64,000 nt of DNA from Methylobacterium sp. (GCF_019745455.1 NZ_JAIETD010000068.1:1-64000); one strand, 5' to 3'; positions 34,269 to 42,667 are shown, counted from the stretch's first letter. Notes: generated by a model from the letters alone, not told the origin. Translations and numbers: made by a program.

Positions 34269-35243
34269 TCAGGGCTTGAAGGGTGAGGGCACCACCACGC
34301 GCACGACGCTGAAGGACGGCTCGACCTCGATCGGAGTCGCCAGCGGCTGGAAACCGCCGATCTGTGCGAGATGAACACGTTGTGCCCGTTCAGCTGTGCG
34401 CAAATTCCTGCGGAATGCCTTCGCATCGGCTTCGCGACGGATCACGTCGACCTTGGCGTCGATGTCTCGGCGCGCCCGGCGCGACAAACCCTTCACGTGG
34501 CGGAAATCCACCATTTGGAAGCCATCCTTGCGGGCCGGGACCACGACCCGGGCCGTAGCGTTCGTCGCCACGACGTCGCCGGCTCTGAGCGTCAGGTCGC
34601 GGTCGAGTGGGAGAGGAGCAGCCGCCACGCCTTCCGGTTGGCAGGAGCAATGCTCGACTCGCTTCGTCCTGAACAGGTTGGCGGAAGCGAGTTTCGCATA
34701 AGGCTGACCGGACAGGCTTACCGCGCGATCGAATTCCGTCTCGCCGCGGGCCAGGGTGTAGAGCGCGGTCGGCGTGTTGGGGCACGCGGCAGCGCAGGCA
34801 GCCTGATGCACCGGCAGGTCGCGCTTGGAAGCGAGATTTCCCACCGGGAAAATGTAGCCGTCGCACGCCCGCACGCAGACGGTACGCGCTCCGAGAGCCG
34901 AGGCCGTGATCTGCGCCGAGGCGCGCTGCTTGCGCGACCGCACACGCACGGGCTGCTCAGCAGCCTGTGGACGTGGCGTCCAGCGGGATGCGGCCGCCGC
35001 GGTGACGCGGCGCGGATCGGGCAGGGAAGAGTAGCGGGTCGTGCGAGGCAGAGGACGCGCGACGGGTGGCGGGGGTGGAGCGCCGAACAGCTCCTCGAAA
35101 AAGGCACCGATGCCGCCGCGCTCCGAGGCCTGCACGAAGCCCGTCGCCACCGTCATGCCGCCAAGGCCGAGGATGAGCCCCGCGCCGGCGGTTCCGAGCA
35201 TCTGCCGACGCGTTCCAGACGGCGCGAAACGCTGCCAATCCAT
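34269..35243 (-). CDS. DUF2865 domain secreted protein
   Basis: A 324-residue protein with a twin-arginine-like or Sec leader (GTRRQMLGTAGAGLILGLGG). A Pro-rich linker follows, then the Cys-rich DUF2865 block: RTVCVRACDGYIFPVGNLASK, CAAACPNTPTALYTL, VEHCSCQPEG. The family is confined largely to Hyphomicrobiales; the paired Cys suggest disulfides in the periplasm. The C-terminal tail is basic and includes RRARRDIDAKVDVIRREADAKAFRRN. No partner genes suggest a role. Confidence 0.82.
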   Translation of the reverse strand: MDWQRFAPSGTRRQMLGTAGAGLILGLGGMTVATGFVQASERGGIGAFFEELFGAPPPPPVARPLPRTTRYSSLPDPRRVTAAAASRWTPRPQAAEQPVRVRSRKQRASAQITASALGARTVCVRACDGYIFPVGNLASKRDLPVHQAACAAACPNTPTALYTLARGETEFDRAVSLSGQPYAKLASANLFRTKRVEHCSCQPEGVAAAPLPLDRDLTLRAGDVVATNATARVVVPARKDGFQMVDFRHVKGLSRRARRDIDAKVDVIRREADAKAFRRNLRTAERAQRVHLAQIGGFQPLATPIEVEPSFSVVRVVVPSPFKP

Positions 35244-35831
35244 GCCCTACCTCTCGAGACCGACGGGCCACCTGACATCACGCCAGGCGCGCCCTCCAAT
35301 GTCGGGGGCACACGCGGCGCTGCATCTGCGGCATGTCATCTTCGATTACGTCGGCAAAGGGCAGTCGTGCAATGCGGCAGACAACCTAGGCAAACCATAG
35401 GGAACACCGTTGCGGCCACGTTACGGGGATCGTTTTCGTCTGCTCGTTTCTCTAATCTTTGACTTGCACACAATGTTTTCGCTGCAGAACCAAGTCTGGA
35501 CGGTTACATCCACCGCTGCTTCGACGAAATCGGTGACTTGTGTTTTTTCTTGAGTGGCTAACTGATGGACAAAAGCAGAGTTTCTTTAACTTAACAGCAC
35601 CATTTCTTTCAATATATTATATATTATTCATTAAATGGCACATGATGTAATAATTTTAAAACGATCCCTACCTGATGGCAGTTGAATTAATCAATTTAGA
35701 TTTTCACGGAAACACGATTGAGCTTCTTAAGTTGAATTTTCGATGCCGGTCTTCGGGACGAGCGATAGAGCCTCCTAGATCGCCGCGCTCGACAGAAGGA
35801 ACGCACGGGCCCTGCCGATCAGGCATTCTGA
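35244..35831. other. Intergenic region with an AT-rich island
   Basis: The stretch around 35430-35760 is strikingly AT-rich against a high-GC background, with TATA-type runs (for example ATATATTATATATTATTCAT near 35613-35632) and poly-T tracts near 35541 and 35581. No ORF of note. It adjoins a decayed chemoreceptor gene. Such islands often mark past insertions or phage/plasmid DNA; an origin-like function cannot be argued from the sequence. Confidence 0.6.
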
Positions 35832-36651
35832 GATGCGCTGCGGGCGAGTAGCTACCGATCGGCAGAATTTCGTCGCATCGCCAAGAACCGCCGCGACGTC
35901 CGGATCGAGGTCACCTACAACCCGATCTTCGATGCGACGGGGGAGATCAGCCGTTTCATATCGATCCAAGCCAATGTCAGCGTCATGAAGCAAGACTCGG
36001 TCAGGCGCGGCATCCAATTTGACGCCATCGAGACTTCTAACGCGATCTGCGAATGGGATCTCGACGGCAAGCTCGTGAGCGCCAACGACCACCTGCGCGG
36101 CCTTGGGGTCCTGCTCGAGCCGAGCAGCTCCCTTGGAGCTTCCTTGTTCGGCGCAGCGGAATTACGAGCGCTGGCCTCCGGGACGCAGGCGCGCATCAGC
36201 AAGGAGATCCGTTGGCCGTCACAGGACGGCCATCGAGTCTGGCTCGATGCCATCCTCTCGGTGATGCCGGACCTTGAGGGCCGTAAGCAGAGGATCCTGA
36301 TGTATGCGGTCGACGCGACGCAGCGGAAGCGCCACCCCCGATCAGACCAACAAGGCCCTCGACGACGTCCTGGCCTCGTCGAGAAAGATCAGCGAGATCG
36401 CCGGGTCCATCGACGCCATCGCGCGGCAGACCAACCTCCTCGCCCTCAACGCGACCATCGAATCGGCACGCGCCGGGGATGCCGGCAAGGGCTTCGCGGT
36501 GGCGGCCTCGGAGGTAAGGGCGCTGGCTGGCCGTTCCACGTCCTCGTCCTCGTCAGCCGACATCGCCTCCCTCGCCGGCGAGAGCCGGTGGACAATTGCC
36601 GTCCTTGCCCAAACGCCCGAAGCTTTTACCAACGGTGACATGGCCGCCTGA
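35832..36651 (+). pseudogene. Methyl-accepting chemotaxis protein relic with PAS domains
   Basis: The open frame from 35832 begins inside a PAS domain (SYRSAEFRRIAKN, VTYNPIFDATGEI), continues into a second PAS-like domain ([30 protein letters not shown]), then shifts frame near 36330. In the new frame comes the chemoreceptor hairpin tip and flanks: [53 protein letters not shown]. The MCP helical domain is cut short at both ends and the N-terminus is missing. A dead gene with deletion and frameshift, beside the AT-rich island. Confidence 0.8.
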
Positions 36652-36724
36652 ACCACCCGACGGCGGAGGCTCGTCCGGTCGCCGCGCTGTGCACCGAAGC
36701 CGAACATAGCCGCTTGCCTCGATT

Positions 36725-36738
36725 ATAGCTCGTGCTAT
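36725..36738 (+). promoter_or_regulatory. MntR-type operator before mntH
   Basis: ATAGC-TCGT-GCTAT, a perfect palindrome with a 4-bp spacer, matches the core of the E. coli MntR box. It lies 57 bp before the mntH start and recurs in the same form upstream of the following porin gene (38234-38247). Confidence 0.65.
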
Positions 36739-36794
36739 GAAACGGCGCGGCTCGCTCGTTGTGCGCTGCCGAAGCTCGCACGGATAGACCACCC

Positions 36795-38144
36795 ATGGCA
36801 GATTCGGTTCAGGCGAAGTCGGCGTGGCGCTTCAGCCGCGACACGGAGGCGTCTCCGAGTCTCGGATCGCTGAATGGCAGCGTGCCGGTGATGGCGACCG
36901 GCACCTGGCTAAGGCGGCTCTTCGGCTTCCTCGGGCCGGGCTACATGATCTCGGTCGGCTACATGGACCCCGGCAACTGGGCCACCGACATCGCCGGAGG
37001 CTCGCAGTTCGGCTACACCCTGCTCTTCGTCATCCTGCTCTCGAACTTGATGGCGATCGTATTGCAGGCGCTCGCGGCCCGCCTCGGGATCGCCACCGGC
37101 CGAGATCTGGCCCAGGCCTGCCGCGATCATTATCCGCGCCCTGTCGGCTTTGCGCTCTGGCTGATCTGCGAGGCCGCGATCATCGCCTGCGACCTCGCCG
37201 AGGTGATCGGCACCGCCATCGCACTCAAATTGTTGTTCGGGATTCCTCTGCTTCTGGGCGCCTGCATCACGGCTCTGGACGTCTTTCTGATCCTGCTCCT
37301 GATGCGCAGGGGCTTCCGGGCACTCGAAGCCTTCGTGATCGCGCTCCTCCTCATCATCTTCGTCTGCTTCGGCATCCAGATCGCCCTGGCCGCGCCGGTG
37401 ATGAAGGACGTTCTTGGCGGCTTCCTGCCCTCATCGGAGATCGTCACCAACCCGGCCGCCCTCTACATCGCCATCGGAATCGTCGGCGCGACGGTGATGC
37501 CCCACAACCTCTATCTCCACTCCTCGATCGTACAGACCCGCGCCTATCCGCGGACCGAAGAGGGACGGCGCGGTGCCCTGCGCTTTGCAGTGACTGATTC
37601 CACCATCGCCCTGATGCTGGCGCTCTTCGTGAATGCCTCGATCCTGATCATGGCGGCTTCTGTCTTCCATGCCGGCGGGCGCACCGACGTTGCCGAGATC
37701 GAACAGGCTTACGAGCTGCTGTCGCCGCTCCTCGGCGTCGGCATCGCATCGACCCTGTTCGCGGTGGCGCTCCTTGCGTCGGGCCTCAACTCGACCGTCA
37801 CGGCGACCCTGGCCGGCCAGATCGTGATGGAGGGCTTCCTTCGCCTGCGCATCCCGGATTGGGCGAGGCGCCTCATCACACGCGGCGTCGCGATCGTACC
37901 GGTCGTCGTCGTGACGGCCATCTATGGCGAGCAGGGAACGGCGCGCCTCTTGGTACTCAGCCAGGTCATTCTCTCGATGCAGCTGCCTTTCGCCGTCGTC
38001 CCCCTCATCCGCTTCGTCTCGGATCGAGGAATGATGGGGAACCTTGTCATACCGGCATGGCTCAAGCTGACGTCCTGGGGGATCGCAGGCATCATCATCG
38101 CGCTCAACGTAAAGCTGCTCTTCGATACCTTCACCGGCGCCTGA
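36795..38144 (+). CDS. mntH: Nramp-type divalent metal (manganese) transporter
   Basis: A 449-residue inner-membrane transporter with about 11 hydrophobic helices. The metal-binding helix 1 motif DPGNW (residues 58-62 in [11 protein letters not shown]) and the helix 6 motif [11 protein letters not shown] are intact, as are other Nramp hallmarks. It imports Mn2+ (and other divalent metals) with protons. The N-terminal extension before GPGYM is about 35 residues, a bit longer than in E. coli MntH. The upstream ATAGC-N4-GCTAT box suggests repression by MntR when manganese is plentiful. An mntR gene is not in the window. Confidence 0.95.
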   Translation: MADSVQAKSAWRFSRDTEASPSLGSLNGSVPVMATGTWLRRLFGFLGPGYMISVGYMDPGNWATDIAGGSQFGYTLLFVILLSNLMAIVLQALAARLGIATGRDLAQACRDHYPRPVGFALWLICEAAIIACDLAEVIGTAIALKLLFGIPLLLGACITALDVFLILLLMRRGFRALEAFVIALLLIIFVCFGIQIALAAPVMKDVLGGFLPSSEIVTNPAALYIAIGIVGATVMPHNLYLHSSIVQTRAYPRTEEGRRGALRFAVTDSTIALMLALFVNASILIMAASVFHAGGRTDVAEIEQAYELLSPLLGVGIASTLFAVALLASGLNSTVTATLAGQIVMEGFLRLRIPDWARRLITRGVAIVPVVVVTAIYGEQGTARLLVLSQVILSMQLPFAVVPLIRFVSDRGMMGNLVIPAWLKLTSWGIAGIIIALNVKLLFDTFTGA

Positions 38145-38233
38145 GATCCGCGTCGCCACGCGAATAGACGGGCACCAGAGGACCCAGTTTCGATAAGCGT
38201 GCGCCGGCCAAGGTGGAATCTCGGCCCATAAGT

Positions 38234-38247
38234 ATAGCAAAAGCTAT
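38234..38247 (+). promoter_or_regulatory. MntR-type operator before the porin gene
   Basis: ATAGC-AAAA-GCTAT, the same palindrome and spacing as at 36725-36738 and even closer to the E. coli MntR box (AAAG spacer). It lies 21 bp before the porin start, so a bound repressor would cover the promoter or start region. Confidence 0.65.
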
Positions 38248-38267
38248 GACGATGACATGAGGATGAG

Positions 38268-39716
38268 ATGGGGTACCTCGCAGCAATCAGGCGACCGCCC
38301 GCCTTGATGCCGATATTGGGCATCGTCCTGATGGCAGCCGCGAGCGTGGGTTCGTTCCCGTCCTCCGCACAGCCAGGCGCCACGTCGCCCCTGATCGAGC
38401 GTCCAGCGGAATCGGCAGCCCTTGAACCTGAACCCGGCGAGAAAGCACCGGCATCGATCCAATCCTCGCTCGGTACCTTCGGCGATCCTGGTGGCTATCG
38501 CGAGCTGCTCAAGGGGCGCGGCATCTCCTACAATGCCCTCTATACCAACGAGGTGCTGGGCAATGTGTCGGGCGGGATCAGGCGTGGGCCGATCTACGCC
38601 GGGAAGCTCGAAATGGCTCTGACGGCCGACCTTGGCGTCCTAGCTGGCTGGACCGGGTGGAGCCTCTTCGCCAACGCCTTCCAGCTCCACGACACCGGCG
38701 GTTTGCGCGACCGCAGCTTTCAGCGGCTGATCACGGTGAGCAACATCGAGGCGTATCCCGCGACACGCCTCTCCGAATTGTGGCTGGAGAAGAGGTGGGG
38801 CGACAACCGCTTCGGCCTACGCGTCGGCCAATTGGCCGCGGACGGCGAGTTCTTCTCATCCGACACCGGCAAGCTGTTCTTGAGCAACGATTGGCCGACC
38901 ATCGCCGGCGCGAACCTGCCAGGCGGTGGCCCCGCTTATCCGCTGGCAACCCCGGGAATCCGGTTCCGCTACGACCCGGACGCCTCGTTTGCCGCCCTGG
39001 TCGCGGTCTTCAATGGCGACCCTGGCGAACAGCGTTTCGCCAATCGCACCGGAACGAACTTTCGTCTGAACGATCCGCCCCTCGTCATGGGCGAAGTCCA
39101 GTTTCGCCATCATCAATCTACGGATACCAGCCGACTCAGCGGCAGCGTCAAGCTCGGCTTCTTCCGTCATTTCGGCCGATTCGATGATTTTCGCTTCGAC
39201 ATCGCTGGCACGCCACTCGCAAGTCGCGAGAGTTCGGGCATATCCCGGCGCCTCCGGGGTAGCGGTGGAATTTACGGTGTCGTCGACCAGCAGATCTATC
39301 GCCCTGAAGGTGGGTCACACGAACGAGGTGTTTCCCTGTACGCGCGTGTCTCCGGGAGTCCTTCAGATCGTTCTGCCATCGAAGCGTGGGCCGATGGCGG
39401 CGTGGTCGCTTCAGGGATGGTGCCGGGTCGCCCAGAAGACGCCTTCGGTCTGAGTTTCATCTACGCCCGCATCGGAGCCGGTGCTCGCGGTTTCGATCGC
39501 GATACGGCTTTGAATAGTCCCGGATTTCAACCTGTGCGCAGTTCGGAAGCGAGCATAGAATTATCGTATCAGGCCCAGATCCTACCGGGGTGGCTGATAC
39601 AGCCAGACTTCCAGTATGTGTTCAATCCGTCGGGTGGCATCGCAAACCCCTTTGCCCCGGACAGGCCGATCCGCGGGGGGGCAGTCTTCGGGCTGCGATC
39701 ACTGATCACCTACTGA
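38268..39716 (+). CDS. OprB-family outer membrane porin, candidate manganese porin
   Basis: A 482-residue protein with a signal peptide (about residues 1-35; cleavage near SSA-QPG) and a beta-barrel-like sequence. It has the OprB/carbohydrate-selective porin features: GISYNALYTNEVLGNVSGG, FANAFQLHDTGG, LSELWLEKRWGDNRFGLRVGQLAADGEFF, then alternating hydrophobic strands ending LRSLITY with a terminal aromatic residue. OprB channels usually carry sugars. The MntR-type operator at its promoter and its position right after mntH suggest a role in manganese passage, like MnoP of Bradyrhizobium. Confidence 0.85.
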   Translation: MGYLAAIRRPPALMPILGIVLMAAASVGSFPSSAQPGATSPLIERPAESAALEPEPGEKAPASIQSSLGTFGDPGGYRELLKGRGISYNALYTNEVLGNVSGGIRRGPIYAGKLEMALTADLGVLAGWTGWSLFANAFQLHDTGGLRDRSFQRLITVSNIEAYPATRLSELWLEKRWGDNRFGLRVGQLAADGEFFSSDTGKLFLSNDWPTIAGANLPGGGPAYPLATPGIRFRYDPDASFAALVAVFNGDPGEQRFANRTGTNFRLNDPPLVMGEVQFRHHQSTDTSRLSGSVKLGFFRHFGRFDDFRFDIAGTPLASRESSGISRRLRGSGGIYGVVDQQIYRPEGGSHERGVSLYARVSGSPSDRSAIEAWADGGVVASGMVPGRPEDAFGLSFIYARIGAGARGFDRDTALNSPGFQPVRSSEASIELSYQAQILPGWLIQPDFQYVFNPSGGIANPFAPDRPIRGGAVFGLRSLITY

Positions 39717-39736
39717 TCGCCGTCACGTCTTAGCAA

Positions 39737-39913
39737 TTAGTTGCGGCTGCGGCGCCCACGTGTGATGCGAACCGGCACTGGCTGCGGTGCGGGCAAGGCA
39801 CCTTCGATGACATCGCTCAAACCCTTGACTACGGCGCGCGAGGCCGCGTCGAGCACCTTGAGAAGGCGGCGTCCAAGGTTTGTATCGGATCGGCGGGGTG
39901 ATGTGTCTGTCAT
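39737..39913 (-). CDS. Small basic stress-regulated ORF, 58 aa
   Basis: A 58-residue protein (MTDTSPRRSDTNLGRRLLKVLDAASR...) with an amphipathic helix (LLKVLDAASRAVVKGLSDVIEGAL) and a basic C-terminus ending RRSRN. The ATG at 39913 has a GGATGA ribosome binding site; a TTG four codons earlier is less likely. An exact EcfG-type promoter box lies 32 bp upstream. No family recognised. The promoter raises confidence that it is expressed. Confidence 0.6.
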   Translation of the reverse strand: MTDTSPRRSDTNLGRRLLKVLDAASRAVVKGLSDVIEGALPAPQPVPVRITRGRRSRN

Positions 39914-39944
39914 GGCATCATCCAAAGTATGGTGCTTGGTGACG

Positions 39945-39969
39945 AACGCAATGCCGTTGTGGCGGTTCC
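39945..39969 (-). promoter_or_regulatory. EcfG-type promoter box before the 58-aa ORF
   Basis: On the minus strand GGAAC (39969-39965), 16 bases, CGTT (39948-39945). Exact match to the consensus. Leader to the ATG at 39913 of roughly 25 nt. Confidence 0.65.
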
Positions 39970-40110
39970 GGTCTAGAACATGGAGCGCAACGTAGTCGCG
40001 CCTCTCGGGTCGGGCCCGGGCTGGGGCAGCTTGAGGAAGAGTGTGGAGGCGATTTGACGATGCGGCAATCCCTTCGCCTCGAAAGCGTGACGATTGCGTG
40101 TCTGGTTTTC

Positions 40111-40135
40111 GGAACCGCGTTAGAGACTTGGCGTT
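40111..40135 (+). promoter_or_regulatory. EcfG-type promoter box before DUF1328 gene
   Basis: GGAAC at 40111-40115, 16 bases, CGTT at 40132-40135. An exact match, 62 bp before the DUF1328 start codon. Confidence 0.7.
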
Positions 40136-40197
40136 ATTGACGTCATGAGGTCGCAGCCGATGCTCGACCAGTCTCTACGATGTGAAGGATTACTCCG

Positions 40198-40374
40198 ATG
40201 CTGGGTTGGGCCGTAACGTTCCTCGTCGTCGCTCTCGTGGCCGCGCTGCTCGGCTTCGGCGGCATCGCTGGCACCGCAATGGAAGCTGCAAAGCTCGTCT
40301 TCTTCGTCGCGATCGTGCTGTTTGCCATCTCGGCCGTCATGGGCCTGCTGCGCGGCCGTTCGTCGAGTTTGTAA
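40198..40374 (+). CDS. DUF1328/YtjA-type membrane protein, 58 aa
   Basis: A 58-residue inner-membrane protein starting [22 protein letters not shown], then [31 protein letters not shown]. This two-helix pattern is UPF0391 (YtjA), a family repeatedly linked to stress in alphaproteobacteria. GAAGGAT precedes the ATG. It lies behind an exact EcfG-type promoter and about 130 bp from the nepR stop codon, convergent with nepR. Confidence 0.88.
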   Translation: MLGWAVTFLVVALVAALLGFGGIAGTAMEAAKLVFFVAIVLFAISAVMGLLRGRSSSL

Positions 40375-40499
40375 GAATAGCATCGACGGCATGAGGCCGC
40401 TGTACCCCGAGTGCAGCGGCCTCCTTCGACAACAAACGATATCAAGGGCTGCGGAACAGCATCAGGGGCACGCTCGGAGGCTATAGACGGGCAGCCCAA

Positions 40500-40709
40500 T
40501 CAGTCCGACGGCTCTGGATCGGCCGTATCGAGCCGCGCGATGAGGTCGCGAAATCGATCAGGGATAGGCTGCTGGACCACGGCATCGTACATTGTGCGAA
40601 GATGCAGCCCGATGCGCTTCTGCGTGAGGTCGTTCAGCACCGCGTCGTCACCACTAGGCCGTGCCCCGCTCTTGCGGCGAAGACCGCCAGCCGTCCCGTC
40701 CTGATCCAT
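40500..40709 (-). CDS. nepR: Anti-sigma factor NepR
   Basis: A 69-residue protein with the NepR core LTQKRIGLHLRTMYDAVVQQ followed by PIPDRFRDLIARLD. NepR sequesters the sigma factor EcfG in unstressed cells; phosphorylated PhyR binds NepR and frees EcfG. The N- and C-terminal tails are short and likely disordered, as in other NepR proteins. Transcribed divergently from phyR with back-to-back EcfG boxes between them. An ecfG gene is not in this window, unlike the common phyR-nepR-ecfG cluster. Confidence 0.93.
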   Translation of the reverse strand: MDQDGTAGGLRRKSGARPSGDDAVLNDLTQKRIGLHLRTMYDAVVQQPIPDRFRDLIARLDTADPEPSD

Positions 40710-40811
40710 CCAGTCAACCCCTTGAGAGCCGAGGACACGAGCCCGCGCGATTTGTATGCGACGTGGCTCGAGAGACGAGAGGCCGAAGCCTCATGTCACG
40801 GCTGCAGTCGC

Positions 40812-40836
40812 AACGCCGTCGCGAACGATCGGTTCC
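40812..40836 (-). promoter_or_regulatory. EcfG-type promoter box before nepR
   Basis: On the minus strand GGAAC (40836-40832), 16 bases, CGTT (40815-40812). Exact match; leader of about 95 nt to the nepR ATG at 40709. Only eight bases separate it from the divergent phyR box. Confidence 0.75.
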
Positions 40837-40844
40837 GGAGATTA

Positions 40845-40869
40845 GGAACAAAACCGTACGCACAACGTT
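40845..40869 (+). promoter_or_regulatory. EcfG-type promoter box before phyR
   Basis: GGAAC at 40845-40849, 16 bases, CGTT at 40866-40869. Exact match in the phyR direction. The gene starts at 41075, so the leader would be about 200 nt; a second promoter closer to the gene may also exist. No ORF of note lies in the leader. Confidence 0.7.
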
Positions 40870-41074
40870 AAGGCCTTGGCGCTGATGCGAAGCTTTGCGA
40901 CTTGCGGACCTGCAGGCGGACTTGCGGTCCCGCGCGTCGCGGGGCATCTGTCGACGGGCGTCAAAACCTTACCGCTCCGCACGAAAAGATGCGGTATTGA
41001 AACGGACGATCCGGTATGAGGCTGCGTTTAAAGCGCAGGCCCAACCGGAAAAACGAATCATCCAAGGGGACCGT

Positions 41075-41878
41075 ATGTCGACAGCCCAACTCGTGGTGCA
41101 GCATCTGCCTTACCTGCGCCGCTATGCCAGGGCGCTCACGGGTAGTCAGGTCGCCGGCGACGCCTACGTGGCGGCGACGCTGGAGACGCTGGTCAACGAA
41201 CCCGAAACGCTGGGCCGCAGTTCCAACGTTAAGGCCGACCTGTTTCGCGTCTTCACGCGGATCTGGAACTCCCTGTCCGTAAATGGACAGAGCGATCAGG
41301 TGCAGCACGATCTGCCGGCCGAGGTCCGCCTCGGGCAGATCACGCCTTTGCCGCGCCAAGCCTTTTTGCTTTCATGTCTCGAAGGCTTCTCCGAGGAGGA
41401 TGCGGCGATCATCCTCGATGTCGACGTAGCACAGGTCCGTGACCTCGTTGACGAGGCGGGTCGGGAGCTCGCGGCGGACATGGCCACCGACATATTGATC
41501 ATCGAAGATGAGCCTCTCATTGCGATGGATCTCGAAGCCCTGGTCGAAGGTCTGGGTCACAACGTCATTGGCGTTGCCCGAACTCGCACCGAAGCGATCA
41601 AGATTGCTTCCGAAGGCACCCGTCCGGGCCTGATCCTTGCCGACATCCAGCTCGCCGATGGCAGTTCGGGTCTCGATGCCGTCAACGACCTGCTCAAGAC
41701 TTTCGAAGTCCCAGTGATCTTCATCACCGCCTATCCCGAGCGGTTCTTGACCGGCGAGCGGCCGGAGCCCGCCTTCCTCATCGCGAAGCCGTTCCAGCCC
41801 GCCAACGTCTCGGCGGTGATCAGCCAGGCCCTGTTCTTCCAGCAGAGCGCGCGGCGGCGGGAAGCGAAATCCGCCTGA
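41075..41878 (+). CDS. phyR: General stress response regulator PhyR
   Basis: A 267-residue response regulator with an inverted layout: an N-terminal sigma-factor-like domain (about 1-130; LPYLRRYARALTGSQVAGDA, LPRQAFLLSCLEGFSEEDAA) and a C-terminal receiver (about 138-255) with IIEDEPLIAMDL, the phospho-acceptor Asp190 in GLILADIQLADG, and FLIAKPFQP with the conserved Lys. When phosphorylated, the sigma-like domain binds NepR and releases EcfG. Asp190 coincides with the residue used in Methylobacterium. An AAGGGGA site precedes the ATG at 41075; a longer in-frame start adds unconserved residues. Ends at a strong terminator. Confidence 0.96.
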   Translation: MSTAQLVVQHLPYLRRYARALTGSQVAGDAYVAATLETLVNEPETLGRSSNVKADLFRVFTRIWNSLSVNGQSDQVQHDLPAEVRLGQITPLPRQAFLLSCLEGFSEEDAAIILDVDVAQVRDLVDEAGRELAADMATDILIIEDEPLIAMDLEALVEGLGHNVIGVARTRTEAIKIASEGTRPGLILADIQLADGSSGLDAVNDLLKTFEVPVIFITAYPERFLTGERPEPAFLIAKPFQPANVSAVISQALFFQQSARRREAKSA

Positions 41879-41946
41879 CGGATCTCTGGCCGAGGACGAT
41901 GCACGGTAATCCCGCCACCGTCTCTTGAGACAGCGATAACGGCTTT

Positions 41947-41978
41947 GGCCTCGGCATCATCAGCCGGGGCCTTTTTTT
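41947..41978 (+). terminator. Intrinsic terminator after phyR
   Basis: GGCCTCGGC pairs with GCCGGGGCC (one T-G pair) around ATCATCA, followed by a run of seven T. About 70 bp beyond the phyR stop codon. Confidence 0.88.
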
Positions 41979-41993
41979 GTTTGTAATGGGCAG

Positions 41994-42084
41994 AAAAAAA
42001 CGGGCCGGATCGGATCCGGCCCGTCGAAAAGTGTCCGGCCATTGCACAAGGGGAATGCGGTTGAGGACCAGGTGGCCGGGTGTT
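41994..42084 (-). ncRNA. Candidate EcfG-dependent small RNA, about 90 nt
   Basis: Predicted leftward transcript from an EcfG-type box (42090-42115) to a perfect intrinsic terminator (stem 42001-42010 with 42014-42023, ten pairs plus one A-T, then seven T on the minus strand). The 5' part can form a seven-pair stem, CCGGCCA with UGGCCGG (42073-42079 with 42035-42041), enclosing a 31-nt loop rich in pyrimidines, including UUCCCCUU. No ORF of note. It converges on the phyR terminator, with only about 15 bases between the two U-tracts. Prediction only. Confidence 0.5.
42000..42024 (-). terminator. Orphan minus-strand intrinsic terminator
   Basis: A perfect ten-pair stem (CGGGCCGGAT with ATCCGGCCCG, loop of three) followed on the minus strand by seven T. 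No minus-strand protein gene ends here, so it belongs to the predicted small RNA. Confidence 0.8.
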
Positions 42085-42089
42085 CGAAC

Positions 42090-42115
42090 AACCGCGCTCG
42101 ATGCGAGCGGGTTCC
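42090..42115 (-). promoter_or_regulatory. EcfG-type promoter box before candidate sRNA
   Basis: On the minus strand GGAAC (42115-42111), 17 bases, GGTT (42093-42090). One deviation (G for C at the first -10 position), shared by the boxes at DUF3597, KGG and DUF892 genes. Confidence 0.55.
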
Positions 42116-42312
42116 ATGCCGTCGTATTTTCGAGCGAAGATACATTTTCGCAACAGTCAGCCCGCCTGACGCCGGCGCTTCCTAACGGAAAGTCACTAAG
42201 CTGATCGGCTTGATTTACTGGTTTCGCATCATCCTGGCACAATGAAGGAACCAATGGCTCTCGCTTGAGTTCACACGAAACCCTGTCAAGCTCCCAATCG
42301 GAGGCCGAGGCG

Positions 42313-42633
42313 ATGAGACGGTTTGGTTCGATCCTCGGCTTGACTGGACCGGCCCTTCTCCTGGCGATACTGGCTCAGCCGATCGTGCGAACAGGTGCCG
42401 ATGCGGCTGGCGCTTCGACAGCTTCCAGGATGCCTATCGAGCGCCTACAGGTCACGTCCGTGGAACGGCCGTCCAAGGTCAGGGAGATCCCGTCCGCAGA
42501 ATCGTCAACGCCGACATCTCCCCGCGCATCCACGAAGCCCCGGCGGCTGATGAAGGAAGGCTGCGAGGGAGCTATCAGTTCGCTTGCCGGCCCCGAGGCG
42601 CGGCGCATGGTTCCCGGGCGCTGCATCGCCTGA
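42313..42633 (+). CDS. Small secreted hypothetical protein, 106 aa
   Basis: A 106-residue protein with a signal peptide (MRRFGSILGLTGPALLLAILAQP, cleavage probably near TGADA-AG). The mature part is Ser/Thr/Pro-rich, then a C-terminal segment MKEGCEGAISSLAGPEARRMVPGRCIA with two Cys that may form a disulfide. The ATG at 42313 was chosen over an earlier in-frame start since the basic-hydrophobic leader begins there. A weak EcfG-like box (GGAAC-N16-AGTT, 42247-42271) lies upstream. Family not recognised; similar short Cys-tailed proteins occur in Methylobacterium. Confidence 0.6.
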   Translation: MRRFGSILGLTGPALLLAILAQPIVRTGADAAGASTASRMPIERLQVTSVERPSKVREIPSAESSTPTSPRASTKPRRLMKEGCEGAISSLAGPEARRMVPGRCIA

Positions 42634-42667
42634 GATACGTCTTCCTACCTAGGATCCGAAACCATAA

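Noticed and set aside
35401..35422. GGAAC...CGTT near 35401 as another EcfG promoter
   Set aside because: Spacer is only 13 bases and no gene start follows in that direction at a suitable distance.
35613..35632. AT-rich runs as a possible replication origin
   Set aside because: No DnaA boxes, iterons or replication gene nearby; composition alone does not support an origin.
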